A stretch of DNA of 64,000 nucleotides from DATAAP01 sp041690495 (GCA_041690495.1 JAWLHE010000006.1:62001-126000); one strand, 5' to 3'; shown: positions 26,068 through 36,110, numbered from the stretch's first letter. The notes: generated by a model from the letters alone, not told the origin. Translations and numbers: made by a program.

Positions 26068-26892
26068 ATGATCAGGATATTCCTCCTCGCAGCCTTGCTC
26101 GCCGCCCTCGTTACCCCGGGTTCCGGCAAGGTCAGCGCAGCCACTGTCGAAAACCTCTATCAGGCGCAGGCCATCGTCACCGGCCAGACCGAGAAGAACC
26201 GGCCGGCGGGGTTCGCGCAGTGCCTGACCGACGTCCTGGTCAAGGTATCGGGCGATCCACGGCTGCTCGGCGATCCGCGCGTCGCCGCGATGGCCGGGCA
26301 GGCCGCAACATTCGTCAGCGGGTTCCGGTATCGCGACCGCATGGAAGGAATCCCTGTTCATGACGAGCAGGGCACGCGGGACAGGCCCTACGATCTCACC
26401 TGTGATTTTCATCCGGACAAGATCGATGCGGCCCTGCGCGAGCTCGGGCGCGCGCCATGGAGTGCGTCGCGGCCGCGACTCGTCGTCTTTCTGGCCGTTC
26501 GCAACGGGCCCTCTGCCTACGTTCTCTCCGATGATGGCCGGCGCGGCCCCGGCCAGCGCGACTCGTTCCTCGCGGCGTCGAAGAAGATGGGCGTGCCGGT
26601 CGCGCTGCCGACCGAGGCGGCACTCGCGGCCGCCGGCGTGACATTCGAGAACCTACCGGCGGCCGATCTTTCGAGCCTCGACACCGCGGCGAAGACGATC
26701 GGCGGTGACCTAGCACTCGCCGGCAGCATGGAATTCAGCGACGCTGTCCATGGCTGGATCGCCGAGTGGCGCCTCGTCGCCACAGGCATGGCTCACCGCT
26801 GGCAGGTCCGCGGCGTCAACTTCGACGAGGCCTTCCGCGTCGCGATGCGCGGCGCCGCACAGATCCTGTCCGGCCACGGCGCGCCGAACTAG
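26068..26892 (+). CDS. DUF2066-family secreted protein
   Basis: Predicted periplasmic protein of 274 residues. A signal peptide (MIRIFLLAALLAALVTPGSG, cleavage probably after VSA) precedes a DUF2066 domain recognised from the early block with LVKVSGDPRLLGDPRV and the RYRDRMEGIPVHDEQGTRDRP segment. The function of this family is not known. A GTG at 26056 is an alternative start that would add four residues. It follows ubiD by 42 bases and may share its transcript. The 200 bases after it to pal contain no further gene. Confidence 0.8.
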   Translation: MIRIFLLAALLAALVTPGSGKVSAATVENLYQAQAIVTGQTEKNRPAGFAQCLTDVLVKVSGDPRLLGDPRVAAMAGQAATFVSGFRYRDRMEGIPVHDEQGTRDRPYDLTCDFHPDKIDAALRELGRAPWSASRPRLVVFLAVRNGPSAYVLSDDGRRGPGQRDSFLAASKKMGVPVALPTEAALAAAGVTFENLPAADLSSLDTAAKTIGGDLALAGSMEFSDAVHGWIAEWRLVATGMAHRWQVRGVNFDEAFRVAMRGAAQILSGHGAPN

Positions 26893-27093
26893 GCAGGAAC
26901 GAACACACCGGAACGCCCGCTCGGCGCGGCAGCGGAGACGACCATCACCTGCACGTCTCTTTGATATTACACACGAATCATCGCAGCCGGGGTACGCTCG
27001 CGGACCGTGCAATTCCACATTCATACCTTGTGCGCTCCACAATCCTGCCAAGCTTGTGCCTTATACACGGCCTGTCCATAACCGGGGGTAATC

Positions 27094-27621
27094 ATGCGTT
27101 CTCGCTTTCTCGCCTTGCTCGCGCCGATGCTCATCCTCGCGGCGTGCGACACGACTCCATCGTCCACCGGGACCACCACGGGCACCGGCACCGGAAGCAC
27201 GCCCCCGGGCGGGATCTCGTCCACCGGCCTCGGAACGAGCACCGGGACAGGCGTGGCGAGCGGCTCGCTCGAGGAGATGTTGAGGCGAGAGGGCGTCAGC
27301 GACCGCGTATTCTTCGCGACTGACGGCGCCAGCCTCACGCCCGAGGCGCGTGGTATCGTCGATGGCTGGGCCCGGCTGCTGCGCCAAAATCCGCAGATCG
27401 CGGCCGCGATCGAAGGTCATGCCGACGAGCGCGGCACGCGCGAATACAACCTGGCACTCGGCGACCGACGCGCCGCGGCCGCGCGCAACTACCTACTCTC
27501 GCTCGGCATCCAGCCCCAGCGCGTCACCGTCGTGAGCTACGGCAAGGAGCGCCCGGCCGTGGTCGGCTCCAACGAATCCGCCTGGGCGCAGAACCGCCGC
27601 GCGGTGCTGGTGCCGAACTAA
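27094..27621 (+). CDS. pal: Peptidoglycan-associated lipoprotein Pal
   Basis: Outer-membrane lipoprotein that binds peptidoglycan as part of the Tol-Pal system. The 175-residue product has a lipoprotein signal with lipobox LAAC (C18), a Gly/Thr/Ser-rich linker (about residues 20-55) and an OmpA-like domain with FFATDGASLTPEA, EGHADERGTREYN and SYGKERPAV. Unlike many relatives it is not next to tolQRAB here, so it stands alone between DUF2066 and a pair of palindromic repeats that could terminate it. Confidence 0.93.
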   Translation: MRSRFLALLAPMLILAACDTTPSSTGTTTGTGTGSTPPGGISSTGLGTSTGTGVASGSLEEMLRREGVSDRVFFATDGASLTPEARGIVDGWARLLRQNPQIAAAIEGHADERGTREYNLALGDRRAAAARNYLLSLGIQPQRVTVVSYGKERPAVVGSNESAWAQNRRAVLVPN

Positions 27622-27645
27622 GACGGGATCCGGCTGGACCGCGGC

Positions 27646-27715
27646 AGGGCCGATCTGAGATCGGCTCCTATCCGTGGGCCCCTTTTCGTGTAGGGGCGGG
27701 TCTCAGACCCGCCCT
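27646..27715. repeat. Two inverted copies of the GGGCGGGT-type palindrome
   Basis: Two 25-base palindromes (27646-27670 and 27691-27715) lie head to head between the convergent pal and trpB2-like genes. Written in the same orientation they are TAGGAGCCGATCT-C-AGATCGGCCCT and TAGGGGCGGGTCT-C-AGACCCGCCCT. They differ at five positions, four of which form two compensated base pairs (A-T to G-C and C-G to G-C). The stems are therefore conserved beyond sequence. They probably serve as bidirectional terminators. Confidence 0.75.
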
Positions 27716-27809
27716 GCGCCATCTCTCGCATCTCGCCTGATGGTTCGACCGGTCTCGTTGCAATCAGCGGCGGCGCTATGTCCCTTTCCCGGCGAGGGGG
27801 CTTAAGACG

Positions 27810-29183
27810 CTACTCCGCTGCGACGCCGACCGACGGCAGGCCGGCGAGCGCCATCGCCAGCTCTTTCTCGTCGTAGTTGATGTCCTTCAGCTTGCCGGCG
27901 AAATAGTCCGTGTAGGCCTGCATGTCGAAATGGCCGTGGCCAGACAGGTTGAACAGGATTACTTCGGACTTGCCCTCGCGCTTGCAGCGCAGCGCCTCGT
28001 CGATCGCCGACTTGACGGCATGGTTCGCCTCGGGCGCCGGCACGATGCCCTCGTGCCGCGCAAATTGAACCCCGGCATCGAAGCACGCCGTCTGATGATA
28101 GGCGACCGCCTCGATCAGGCCGAGATCCATGATGTGACTGATCATCGGCGCCATGCCGTGATAGCGCAGACCGCCCGCATGGAATCCCGGCGGAACGAAG
28201 GTCGAGCCGAGTGTGTGCATCTTGACCAGCGGCGTCAGATGGGCGGTATCGCCGAAATCGTACGCGTACTTGCCCTTCGTCAGGGTCGGGCAGGCAGCGG
28301 GCTCGACCGCGATGATCCGCACCTTCTTGCCGCCGCGGAGCTGGCGGCCGAGGAACGGAAACGCGATGCCGGCGAAATTGCTGCCGCCGCCGGTGCAGCC
28401 GATCACCACGTCGGGATAGTCGCCGGCCTTCTCGAGCTGCAGGATGGCCTCCTCGCCGAGAATGGTCTGGTGCGTCAGCACGTGATTGAGCACGGAGCCC
28501 AGCGCATACTTGGTGTCGTCGCGCTTGGCCGCCATCTCGACCGCCTCGGAGATGGCGATGCCGAGACTGCCGGTCGAATCCGGATTTTGCTTCAGGATCG
28601 CGCGTCCCGACTCCGTCTCGTCGGACGGGCTGGCGACGCAGCGTGCGCCGTAGGTCTCCATCAGCGCGCGCCGGTACGGCTTCTGCTGATAGCTGACCTT
28701 GACCATGTAGACGTCGATTTCGATGCCGAACAGGGAGCCGGCGAAGGCGAGCGAGGATCCCCACTGCCCGGCACCGGTCTCGGTCGTAATGCGCTTCACG
28801 CCCTCCTGCTTGTTGTAGAAGGCCTGCGGCACCGCGGTATTGGGCTTGTGGCTGCCCGATGGCGAGACGCCCTCGTACTTGTAGTAGATGCGTGCCGGGG
28901 TATCGAGGGCCTTTTCCAGGCGGCGCGCGCGGTAGAGCGGCGACGGACGCCACTGGCGATAGATCTCGCGCACCGGCTCAGGAATCTCGATCTCGCGCTC
29001 GGTCGAAACCTCCTGCTTGATCACCTCCATCGGGAACAGCGGAGCCAGATCGGCGGGCCCGATCGGCTGCTTGGTGCCGGGATGAAGGACGGGCGGGAGC
29101 GGCTTGGGCAGATCGGCCGCGAGATTGTACCAGGCCCGCGGCATCTCCTTCTCATCCAGCACGTATTTGACGGTGTCAGACAT
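27810..29183 (-). CDS. TrpB2-type tryptophan synthase beta chain
   Basis: PLP-dependent enzyme of the TrpB2 branch of tryptophan synthase beta chains; 457 residues, longer than classical TrpB. The PLP lysine lies in SGSHKPNTA (about residue 113) and the phosphate-binding loop is GCTGGGSNFAG. TrpB2 enzymes make tryptophan from indole (or phosphoserine) and serine without a tight TrpA partner, and there is no trpA here. ATG 29183 has GGGGAG about ten bases upstream. It diverges from the asd leader region. Its role may be salvage of indole; interestingly the indolepyruvate oxidoreductase genes are 11 kb away. Confidence 0.88.
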   Translation of the reverse strand: MSDTVKYVLDEKEMPRAWYNLAADLPKPLPPVLHPGTKQPIGPADLAPLFPMEVIKQEVSTEREIEIPEPVREIYRQWRPSPLYRARRLEKALDTPARIYYKYEGVSPSGSHKPNTAVPQAFYNKQEGVKRITTETGAGQWGSSLAFAGSLFGIEIDVYMVKVSYQQKPYRRALMETYGARCVASPSDETESGRAILKQNPDSTGSLGIAISEAVEMAAKRDDTKYALGSVLNHVLTHQTILGEEAILQLEKAGDYPDVVIGCTGGGSNFAGIAFPFLGRQLRGGKKVRIIAVEPAACPTLTKGKYAYDFGDTAHLTPLVKMHTLGSTFVPPGFHAGGLRYHGMAPMISHIMDLGLIEAVAYHQTACFDAGVQFARHEGIVPAPEANHAVKSAIDEALRCKREGKSEVILFNLSGHGHFDMQAYTDYFAGKLKDINYDEKELAMALAGLPSVGVAAE

Positions 29184-29336
29184 CGCGCACTCCCCGGATT
29201 CTGATGGAATTGCGGGCATCTAACCAGACGCGGATCGCGCTGACAATGCGGCTGTCGCGGGTGTCCGCGAAAGCCCGGGGCTCCTTCGAAACTGGCGGTG
29301 CTTTACAAGCGCGGCCTCAGAGGCTACACGGATCGC

Positions 29337-29411
29337 ATGCAGCACTTCGAGCTCAAGCGCACAACGACGACCAAAACGGCCACCGGGGCCGCGGAGGCGC
29401 GCGCGCGTTGA
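29337..29411 (+). CDS. Threonine-rich leader peptide of asd (candidate)
   Basis: A 24-codon ORF whose product starts MQHFELKR and continues with six threonines in eight residues (TTTTKTAT) before GAAEARAR and TGA. Composition and layout recall the thrABC leader peptide of enterobacteria (KR followed by a Thr-rich run and TG). It is followed 24 bases after the stop by an intrinsic terminator and then, 47 bases later, by asd, an enzyme of the threonine/lysine/methionine pathway. A CGGGGC at 29384-29389, just after the Thr codons, can pair with GCCCCG of the terminator's 5' arm and so act as antiterminator when ribosomes stall at Thr codons. An in-frame GTG at 29298 would add 13 codons. Confidence 0.6.
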   Translation: MQHFELKRTTTTKTATGAAEARAR

Positions 29412-29434
29412 TCGAAGCCGCATAGAAGCCATCC

Positions 29435-29464
29435 AAGCCCCGCCGGATCCGGACGGGGCTTTTT
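29435..29464 (+). terminator. Intrinsic terminator upstream of asd (attenuator)
   Basis: Stem AAGCCCCG / CGGGGCTT (8 bp, loop 29443-29453) followed by a run of five Ts. No annotated gene ends here on the plus strand; the only transcript it can act on is the one running into asd, so it is best read as the attenuator that follows the threonine-rich leader peptide. Confidence 0.75.
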
Positions 29465-29511
29465 CGTTTGCGCCATCCGTCTCTCCGGCCCTAACCCAAG
29501 GAGAAGACGAC

Positions 29512-30570
29512 ATGCAACCGCACGTTCAGCAAACCGCCTCAGGCCGCGCGCCGGCCGTCGCCATCGTCGGCGCCACCGGCGCCGTCGGTGCCGAGCTTGT
29601 CCGCTGTCTGGAACGGCGCCGCTTCCCGCTCTCGAGCCTGCGCCTGCTCGCATCCTCCCGTTCGGCAGGCAAGCGCATGAGGTTCCGGGGTCGGGAGATC
29701 GAGGTCGAAGCCCTCACCGAGCGGAGCTTCGATGGCATCGACGTTGCCCTGTTCTCGGCCGGCAGCGCCATCTCGCGTCAATACGCGCCGATCGCCGTTC
29801 GCGCCGGAGCCACGGTCGTCGACAACTCCTCGGCCTTCCGCATGGACGAGGGCGTGCCTCTGGTCATTCCCGAGGTGAATCCCGAGGAGATCGCCCGGCA
29901 CCGCGGCGTCATCGCCAACCCGAACTGCGTCGTCCTCGTCGCAATGACGCCGCTCTGGCCGCTGCACCAGGTCAACCCGATCCGCCGCATCGTGCTGGCG
30001 AGCTACCAAGCGGCCTCCGGCGGCGGCGCCGCCATGATGGAGGAGCTGCGCCGGTCGACGATGGCCCATCTCGCCGGCCGGCCGTTCAAGCCCACGGTGC
30101 TGAAGCACGACTACGCCTTCAACCTGTTCAGCCACAACACCAGGGTCGATCCGGCGACCGGCTACAACGAGGAGGAAAAGAAGGTCGTCGACGAAACGCG
30201 CAAGATCTTCGGCGCGCCGGAGCTGCGCATCTCGCCGACCTGCATCCGCGTGCCGGTCCTGCGCGCCCATTCTGCGGCGCTCGCCGTCGAGTGCGAAAGT
30301 CCCATCGCGCCCCAGGAGGTGCGGACGATCATGAGCCGTGCACAGGGCGTTCGCGTGGTCGACGATCGGGTCAACAACCGTTTCCCGACGCCGAAGGACG
30401 CCTCCGGTCAGGACGATATCCTGGTCGGTCGCATTCGTCAGGATATCGGCGACCCGAGCGGGCGGACGGTGGCCCTTTTCGTCGCCGGCGACCAGCTGTT
30501 GAAGGGCGCCGCGCTCAACGCGGTGCAAATCGCCGAACGACTGCCGATCGCGATGGCGGCCGCGGCCTGA
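29512..30570 (+). CDS. asd: Aspartate-semialdehyde dehydrogenase
   Basis: NADP-dependent reduction of aspartyl phosphate, the branch point to lysine/diaminopimelate, threonine and methionine. The 352-residue product has the dinucleotide loop VGATGAVGAELVRCL, the catalytic Cys in NPNCVVLVAM and the SYQAASGGGAAMMEEL block characteristic of the Gram-negative-wide type. An AAGGAG site sits eight bases before ATG 29512. The upstream region contains a Thr-rich leader and an intrinsic terminator, suggesting attenuation by charged threonyl-tRNA. Downstream a strong palindrome separates it from convergent degP. Confidence 0.96.
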   Translation: MQPHVQQTASGRAPAVAIVGATGAVGAELVRCLERRRFPLSSLRLLASSRSAGKRMRFRGREIEVEALTERSFDGIDVALFSAGSAISRQYAPIAVRAGATVVDNSSAFRMDEGVPLVIPEVNPEEIARHRGVIANPNCVVLVAMTPLWPLHQVNPIRRIVLASYQAASGGGAAMMEELRRSTMAHLAGRPFKPTVLKHDYAFNLFSHNTRVDPATGYNEEEKKVVDETRKIFGAPELRISPTCIRVPVLRAHSAALAVECESPIAPQEVRTIMSRAQGVRVVDDRVNNRFPTPKDASGQDDILVGRIRQDIGDPSGRTVALFVAGDQLLKGAALNAVQIAERLPIAMAAAA

Positions 30571-30606
30571 GATCGTCTCGGCCCGATCGCACGCTTTCCA
30601 TGAAGA

Positions 30607-30630
30607 AGGGCGGGTCCTGCGACCCGCCCT
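30607..30630. terminator. Palindromic terminator between asd and degP
   Basis: Perfect stem AGGGCGGGTC / GACCCGCCCT with a CTGC loop between the convergent ends of asd and degP. The plus strand continues TTTAC and the minus strand CTTCTTCA, so it may work in both directions. It is a member of the GGGCGGGT palindrome family found at several other places in the window. Confidence 0.7.
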
Positions 30631-30658
30631 TTACAGGAAATTCGGCGATTCCGGGCGC

Positions 30659-32221
30659 TCAGTCCTTGTCGACCGAGAGCCCCACGAAGCGTTGCTCGCC
30701 CTGGCGGTCGACCATCACCAGCACGCCGCGGCGGCCCTGGGCCTTGGCCTCCTTGACCTTCTTCGCCACCTCCTGCGGGTTGGAGACCTGCTCCTGGTTC
30801 ACCTCGACGATCACCTCGCCCGGACGCAGGCCACGCTCCGAGGCGGGCGAGCCGTCCTCGACCTTGGTGATGATGACGCCCTTGGTCTTCTCGCCGATCT
30901 CGAACTGGCTGCGCAGCTCGGGCGTAATCGGCGACAGCGACATCCCGAGAGTCTCGACAGTGCTCGTGGGCGATCCGGGCGCCTGCTGGCGGCTGCTGGG
31001 CGGCACGTTGGCAAGCTGCTCGCCGTCCTCGAGTTCGCCGACCTTGACCTGGAGCTTCACTTCCTTGCCCTTGCGCCACACCGTGATCGGCACGGTCTTG
31101 TCTACCGGCGTCTCGGCCACCAGCCGCGGCAGCCGGCGCATCTCCGGCACGTCCTTTCCGTCGAAGCTGGTGATGACGTCGCCCGACTGGATCTTCGCCT
31201 TGTCGGCCGGTCCGCTCTCGGTGACGCGCGCGACGAGGGCTCCCTTCGGCTTGTCGAGCCCAAGGCTCTCCGCGATCTCGTCCGTCACGGTCTGGATGTT
31301 GACACCGAGCCAGCCGCGACGCGCCTTGCCGTACTGGCGCAGCTGGTCGATGACCGGCTTGGCGAGCGTCGAGGGAATGGCGAAGCCGATGCCGACGCTG
31401 CCGCCCGAGGGCGAATAGATTGCCGTGTTGATGCCGATGACGTCGCCGGCGAGGTTGAACATCGGGCCGCCGGAATTGCCGCGGTTGATCGAGGCGTCGG
31501 TCTGGATGAAATCGTCATACGGACCGGCATTGATATCGCGCTGGCGCGCAGAGATGATTCCGGCCGTCACCGAGCCGCCGAGTCCGAACGGGTTTCCGAT
31601 AGCAATCACCCAGTCGCCGACGCGCGACGCATCGGAGTTGCCGAATTTGACGAAGGGCAGCGGCTTCTCCGATTCCACCTTCAGCAGCGCGAGATCGGTC
31701 TTGGTGTCCTTGCCGATGACCTTGGCGCTGAGCTGGGTGTTGTCCTGAAGGATCACCTTCACTTCGTCGGCCTCGGCGATGACGTGGTTGTTGGTCACGA
31801 CGTAGCCCGACGCATCGATGATGAAGCCGGAGCCGAGCGATTGGGCACGGCGCGGCGGCGCATCGGGACGCTGCCGGTCGAAAAAGTCCCGGAAGAACTC
31901 CTCGAACGGAGAACCCGGCGGGAACTGCGGGATATCCGGCCCGCGCCGGCGCTGGGGGTCTCCCGGCTGCTGCGGGCCGCGCTCCGCGCGCAGCGTCTGG
32001 GTGGTCGAGATATTGACTACTGCGGGCAGCAGCCGCTCGGCCAGGTCGGCGAAGCCCGGTAGCGGCGGCGTCGGCGCATTGCTGCCCAAGGGGCGCTGCG
32101 GCTGGGCGGGCACCTGAGCCATCGCCGGACCCGCGGCCGTCGCCAGGACGAGCCCCGCCGCCAACGCGTGACGAACCAGACGCGGGGCGTTCACCCAGCA
32201 GTCGGCGAAACGTGCGATCAC
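30659..32221 (-). CDS. degP: Periplasmic serine protease DegP/HtrA
   Basis: Trypsin-like chaperone-protease of the periplasm. The 520-residue product has a signal peptide (about residues 18-35, cleavage near AMA-Q), a protease domain with catalytic triad H146, D176 and S250 (RGNSGGP), and two PDZ domains (about residues 320-400 and 430-515). GTG 32221 follows AAGGAG at a good distance. It is downstream of hflK-hflC, a conserved alphaproteobacterial arrangement, but separated by 203 bases carrying a 12-bp hairpin. A second DegP is at 50.6 kb. Confidence 0.94.
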   Translation of the reverse strand: MIARFADCWVNAPRLVRHALAAGLVLATAAGPAMAQVPAQPQRPLGSNAPTPPLPGFADLAERLLPAVVNISTTQTLRAERGPQQPGDPQRRRGPDIPQFPPGSPFEEFFRDFFDRQRPDAPPRRAQSLGSGFIIDASGYVVTNNHVIAEADEVKVILQDNTQLSAKVIGKDTKTDLALLKVESEKPLPFVKFGNSDASRVGDWVIAIGNPFGLGGSVTAGIISARQRDINAGPYDDFIQTDASINRGNSGGPMFNLAGDVIGINTAIYSPSGGSVGIGFAIPSTLAKPVIDQLRQYGKARRGWLGVNIQTVTDEIAESLGLDKPKGALVARVTESGPADKAKIQSGDVITSFDGKDVPEMRRLPRLVAETPVDKTVPITVWRKGKEVKLQVKVGELEDGEQLANVPPSSRQQAPGSPTSTVETLGMSLSPITPELRSQFEIGEKTKGVIITKVEDGSPASERGLRPGEVIVEVNQEQVSNPQEVAKKVKEAKAQGRRGVLVMVDRQGEQRFVGLSVDKD

Positions 32222-32365
32222 TTGTAATCTCCTTGGTCTTTCAATCTTTTGGGCAAGGCCGGTCGAGCCCGCACTGCCGCACCAATGCTAGCCCTGCATG
32301 GAAATTTCGTCCACATTAGGGCAATTCGCAAACGTGGGCGTCTGGGCGGCAATTTCCAATGGCAA

Positions 32366-32407
32366 CGCCGCGCCTGCCACAATGTTTCCATCGTCGCAGG
32401 CGCGGCG
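32366..32407. terminator. 12-bp hairpin between hflC and degP
   Basis: Perfect inverted repeat CGCCGCGCCTGC / GCAGGCGCGGCG with an 18-base loop in the 203-base gap between hflC and degP. No T-run follows on either strand, so it is probably an mRNA processing or Rho-assisted pause site rather than a classic terminator. The rest of the gap shows no gene. Confidence 0.45.
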
Positions 32408-32424
32408 CATTGCCCCGATCCGAG

Positions 32425-33333
32425 CTATCGGGTCTGGCCGACCCGAGACGGCACCGCACCCTGCGTGGTGCCGTCCATATCCCTGAAGAAGCGGAAGAAC
32501 TCGCTCTCGGGTGTCAGCACCAGCGTGGTCCCCTCGCCGATCGACTGTCGATAGGCCTGCAGCGAGCGATAGAAGGAGTAGAACTGCGGGTCCTGGTTGA
32601 ACGCCTGGGCGAAGATGGCCGTCGCATCGGCATCGCCCTCGCCGCGCAGGACCTGCGCCTGGCGCTGCGCCTCGGCGATGATGATGGTGCGGTCCTTCTC
32701 CGCCTCGGCGCGAATGCGTTGCGCCGTCTCCGCACCCTGCGCGCGCTCCTGACGCGCCTCGCGCTCGCGCTCGGTCTGCATGCGCGCGAAGATGGCCGGG
32801 CTGTTGTCAGGGTGCAGGTCGGCGCGCATGATGCGCACGTCCTTGATCTCGACACCGAACGACGTGGCCTCACGCACCACCAGGTCGCTGATTGTGCGCA
32901 TCAGCTCGCTGCGCCGGTTCGACAGCACGGCCGAGAACGGCACCGAACCCAGCACGTTGCGCAAGGACGCGTTGACGATCGCGCTGAGACGCGCACGCAT
33001 GTTCGCTTCCGTGGTGACGGTCTGGAAGAACAGCAGCGGATTGACGATACGGTAGCGCGCGAAGGCGTCCACCACCATCCGCCGCTGGTCGAGCATAATG
33101 ACTTCCTGCGCTTCGGCGTCGAAGTCGAGCAGCCGCTTGTCGAAATAGATCACGTTCTGGACGAACGGGATCTTGAAATGCAGCCCCGGCTCCTGGACGT
33201 CGTCGACGGGCTCGCCGAACTGCAGCACGATCGCCTGCTGCGCCTGGTGGACGGTGAAATAGGAGCTGAACGCGACGAAGACGAGAGCAGCCAGCGCGAT
33301 GCCGGCCACGGTAAGGATGGTACGGTTGGGCAT
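32425..33333 (-). CDS. hflC: HflC, SPFH regulator of FtsH protease
   Basis: One half of the HflKC complex that encloses and modulates the FtsH membrane protease. The 302-residue product has an N-terminal signal anchor (about residues 5-25), the SPFH domain (VHQAQQAIVLQFGEPVDD) and an alanine/glutamate-rich coiled coil (about residues 190-240). Its start overlaps the hflK stop (TGATG), with GGAGG just before it. Confidence 0.96.
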   Translation of the reverse strand: MPNRTILTVAGIALAALVFVAFSSYFTVHQAQQAIVLQFGEPVDDVQEPGLHFKIPFVQNVIYFDKRLLDFDAEAQEVIMLDQRRMVVDAFARYRIVNPLLFFQTVTTEANMRARLSAIVNASLRNVLGSVPFSAVLSNRRSELMRTISDLVVREATSFGVEIKDVRIMRADLHPDNSPAIFARMQTEREREARQERAQGAETAQRIRAEAEKDRTIIIAEAQRQAQVLRGEGDADATAIFAQAFNQDPQFYSFYRSLQAYRQSIGEGTTLVLTPESEFFRFFRDMDGTTQGAVPSRVGQTR

Positions 33334-34508
33334 CAGCGGCCTCCCTGCGCCTGGACCGGAGCGGCCGTGGGCTGCCCTTGCGACTGCGGCGCGGTCGGGC
33401 GCCGCGGCTGCCGCAGCTCGTTGAGGGGCAGATAGGGCACGATGCCCTGGCCGATCGCCTGATCGACGATCACCTTGTTCACGCCTCGCAGAATCTCCTC
33501 CATGGTTTCCAGATAGAGGCGCTGCTTGGTCACGTCCTCGGCCTGCCTGTAGGCATTGTAGACGGAAACGAAGCGTGTCGCCTCGCCTTGCGCCTGCGCC
33601 ACCACCTGCTGGCGGTAGGCCTCGGCCTCGTTGACCAGGCGCTGCGCCTCGCCGCGTGCGCGCGGCACGATGTCGTTGCGGTAAGCCTCGGCCTCGTTGC
33701 GGGCGCGCTCACGGTCGGCCTGGGCGCGCTGGACGTCGCGGAACGCATCGATCACCTGCGAAGGCGGCTCGACGCCGCGCAACTGAAGCTGCGTCACCAG
33801 CACGCCGGCGCCGTAATCGTCGAGGATCGACTGCAGCAATTGCTGAGCGCTCTGCTCGATCTGCGTGCGGCCCTCGGCGAGCGCGAACTGCGCCTGCACA
33901 TTGCCGATCACCTCGCGCATCGAGCTCTCGGCCGCCGCCTTCACCGTCGCCTCCGGCGAGGCGATGTTGAACAGGAACTGGCCTGCGTCCTTGATTTGCC
34001 AGAAGACCGTGTACTGGATGTCGAGGATGTTCTCGTCCCCCGTCAGCATCAGCCCTTCCTCCGGAACGGAGCGGCTGCGGCCGCCGCCGCCGCGGGCGTC
34101 AGGGGTGCCGCGAAAGCCAATGTCGAGGCTGTTGACGCGCGTGACCTTGGGTGTCAGCACCGTCTCGATGGGTACGGGAAGATGATAGTTGAGTCCGGGC
34201 TGCGTCGTCCGCGTCCACGCGCCGAAGCGCAGGACCACGCCCTGTTCGTCCGGCTGGACACGATAGAAGCCGCTGGCTCCCCAGATCGCGAGGATGACGA
34301 GGCCGACCAGCGCCAGACCTTTGCCGGAGCCGAAGCCGCCAGGCATGACCCGACGCATGCGCTCCTGGCCGCGCTTGAGGATCTCCTCGATGTTCGGAGG
34401 CTGCGGACCGCCGCCCGATGGACGTCCCCACGGATTGGGGCCGCCACGACCGCCGCCGCCGCCCCACGGGCCGCCGCCGCCTCCGCCACCCTGATTCGAC
34501 CAAGGCAT
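33333..34508 (-). CDS. hflK: HflK, SPFH regulator of FtsH protease
   Basis: Partner of HflC. The 391-residue product begins with a glycine-rich, disordered cytoplasmic tail (MPWSNQ then poly-Gly, about residues 7-25), one membrane segment (about residues 63-80), the SPFH domain (VQPDEQGVVLRFGAW) and a coiled coil. The C-terminus is Pro/Gln-rich. ATG 34508 matches the family start; the frame is open for nine more codons upstream. It diverges from mrp with about 160 bases between starts. Confidence 0.95.
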   Translation of the reverse strand: MPWSNQGGGGGGGPWGGGGGRGGPNPWGRPSGGGPQPPNIEEILKRGQERMRRVMPGGFGSGKGLALVGLVILAIWGASGFYRVQPDEQGVVLRFGAWTRTTQPGLNYHLPVPIETVLTPKVTRVNSLDIGFRGTPDARGGGGRSRSVPEEGLMLTGDENILDIQYTVFWQIKDAGQFLFNIASPEATVKAAAESSMREVIGNVQAQFALAEGRTQIEQSAQQLLQSILDDYGAGVLVTQLQLRGVEPPSQVIDAFRDVQRAQADRERARNEAEAYRNDIVPRARGEAQRLVNEAEAYRQQVVAQAQGEATRFVSVYNAYRQAEDVTKQRLYLETMEEILRGVNKVIVDQAIGQGIVPYLPLNELRQPRRPTAPQSQGQPTAAPVQAQGGR

Positions 34509-34669
34509 CTCTCGTGAAACCTCCCGTTGCTGCAATCACTTGAGACCGCCGTCCGGCTTTCAAATTCGGCGGTCCGGCCTTATATCACTGCTGCCGTGCA
34601 ACGCGATAGCGTTGCCGACCACTATCCGTCCATATTGGCGCTAAGCCATACGAATCAAGGACTACGCCA

Positions 34670-35803
<1,134 letters not shown>

Positions 35804-36110
35804 CCGGCGTCGCTGCCGGTCCGCCGCAGCCGGTTGCGCGCGCCGCCGACCCGGCGCGCTGGCGCGGATTCCGCAAGCGGGAAAGGGAGCAAGACGCACG
35901 ACAGCGTGAGTGCCGCACCGGCCCAGCGGCGCTGTCACGGCAAGCAGGGCAGCGCAAAGAAGACCGGCCCCGCCAAGAAGGACGGGGCCGCTTCGATCTG
36001 CCAGTACATCCGTGGTCAGACCGGACAGAAAACAGATAAGCCATTGCCGGAATTCAAGGAGACCGGCAGCGATACGCTCTTGCGCATTGCTTCGTGTTTG
36101 CCTTACGGCG
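35804..36110. other. Intergenic region after mrp, no firm gene
   Basis: Between the convergent mrp and Gly/Ser-rich gene. It contains an 8-bp stem CGGCCCCG / CGGGGCCG (35965-35990, 10-base loop) without a T-run, which may end mrp transcription. A plus-strand frame from TTG 35834 to 36121 encodes about 95 residues including CHGKQGSAKKTGPAKKDG and has coding-like third positions in its middle. It lacks a good start and overlaps the next gene, so it is at best a decayed ORF. Confidence 0.4.

Noticed and set aside
29204..29425. 73-codon plus-strand frame overlapping the asd leader.
   Set aside because: Different frame from the Thr-rich leader, no ribosome site, composition not protein-like; the shorter leader explains the region better.
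32340..32424. GGAAAC-N16-CGTT upstream of degP as an EcfG promoter.
   Set aside because: The -35 box has an inserted A compared with GGAAC, and the element overlaps the 12-bp hairpin. Too weak to call.
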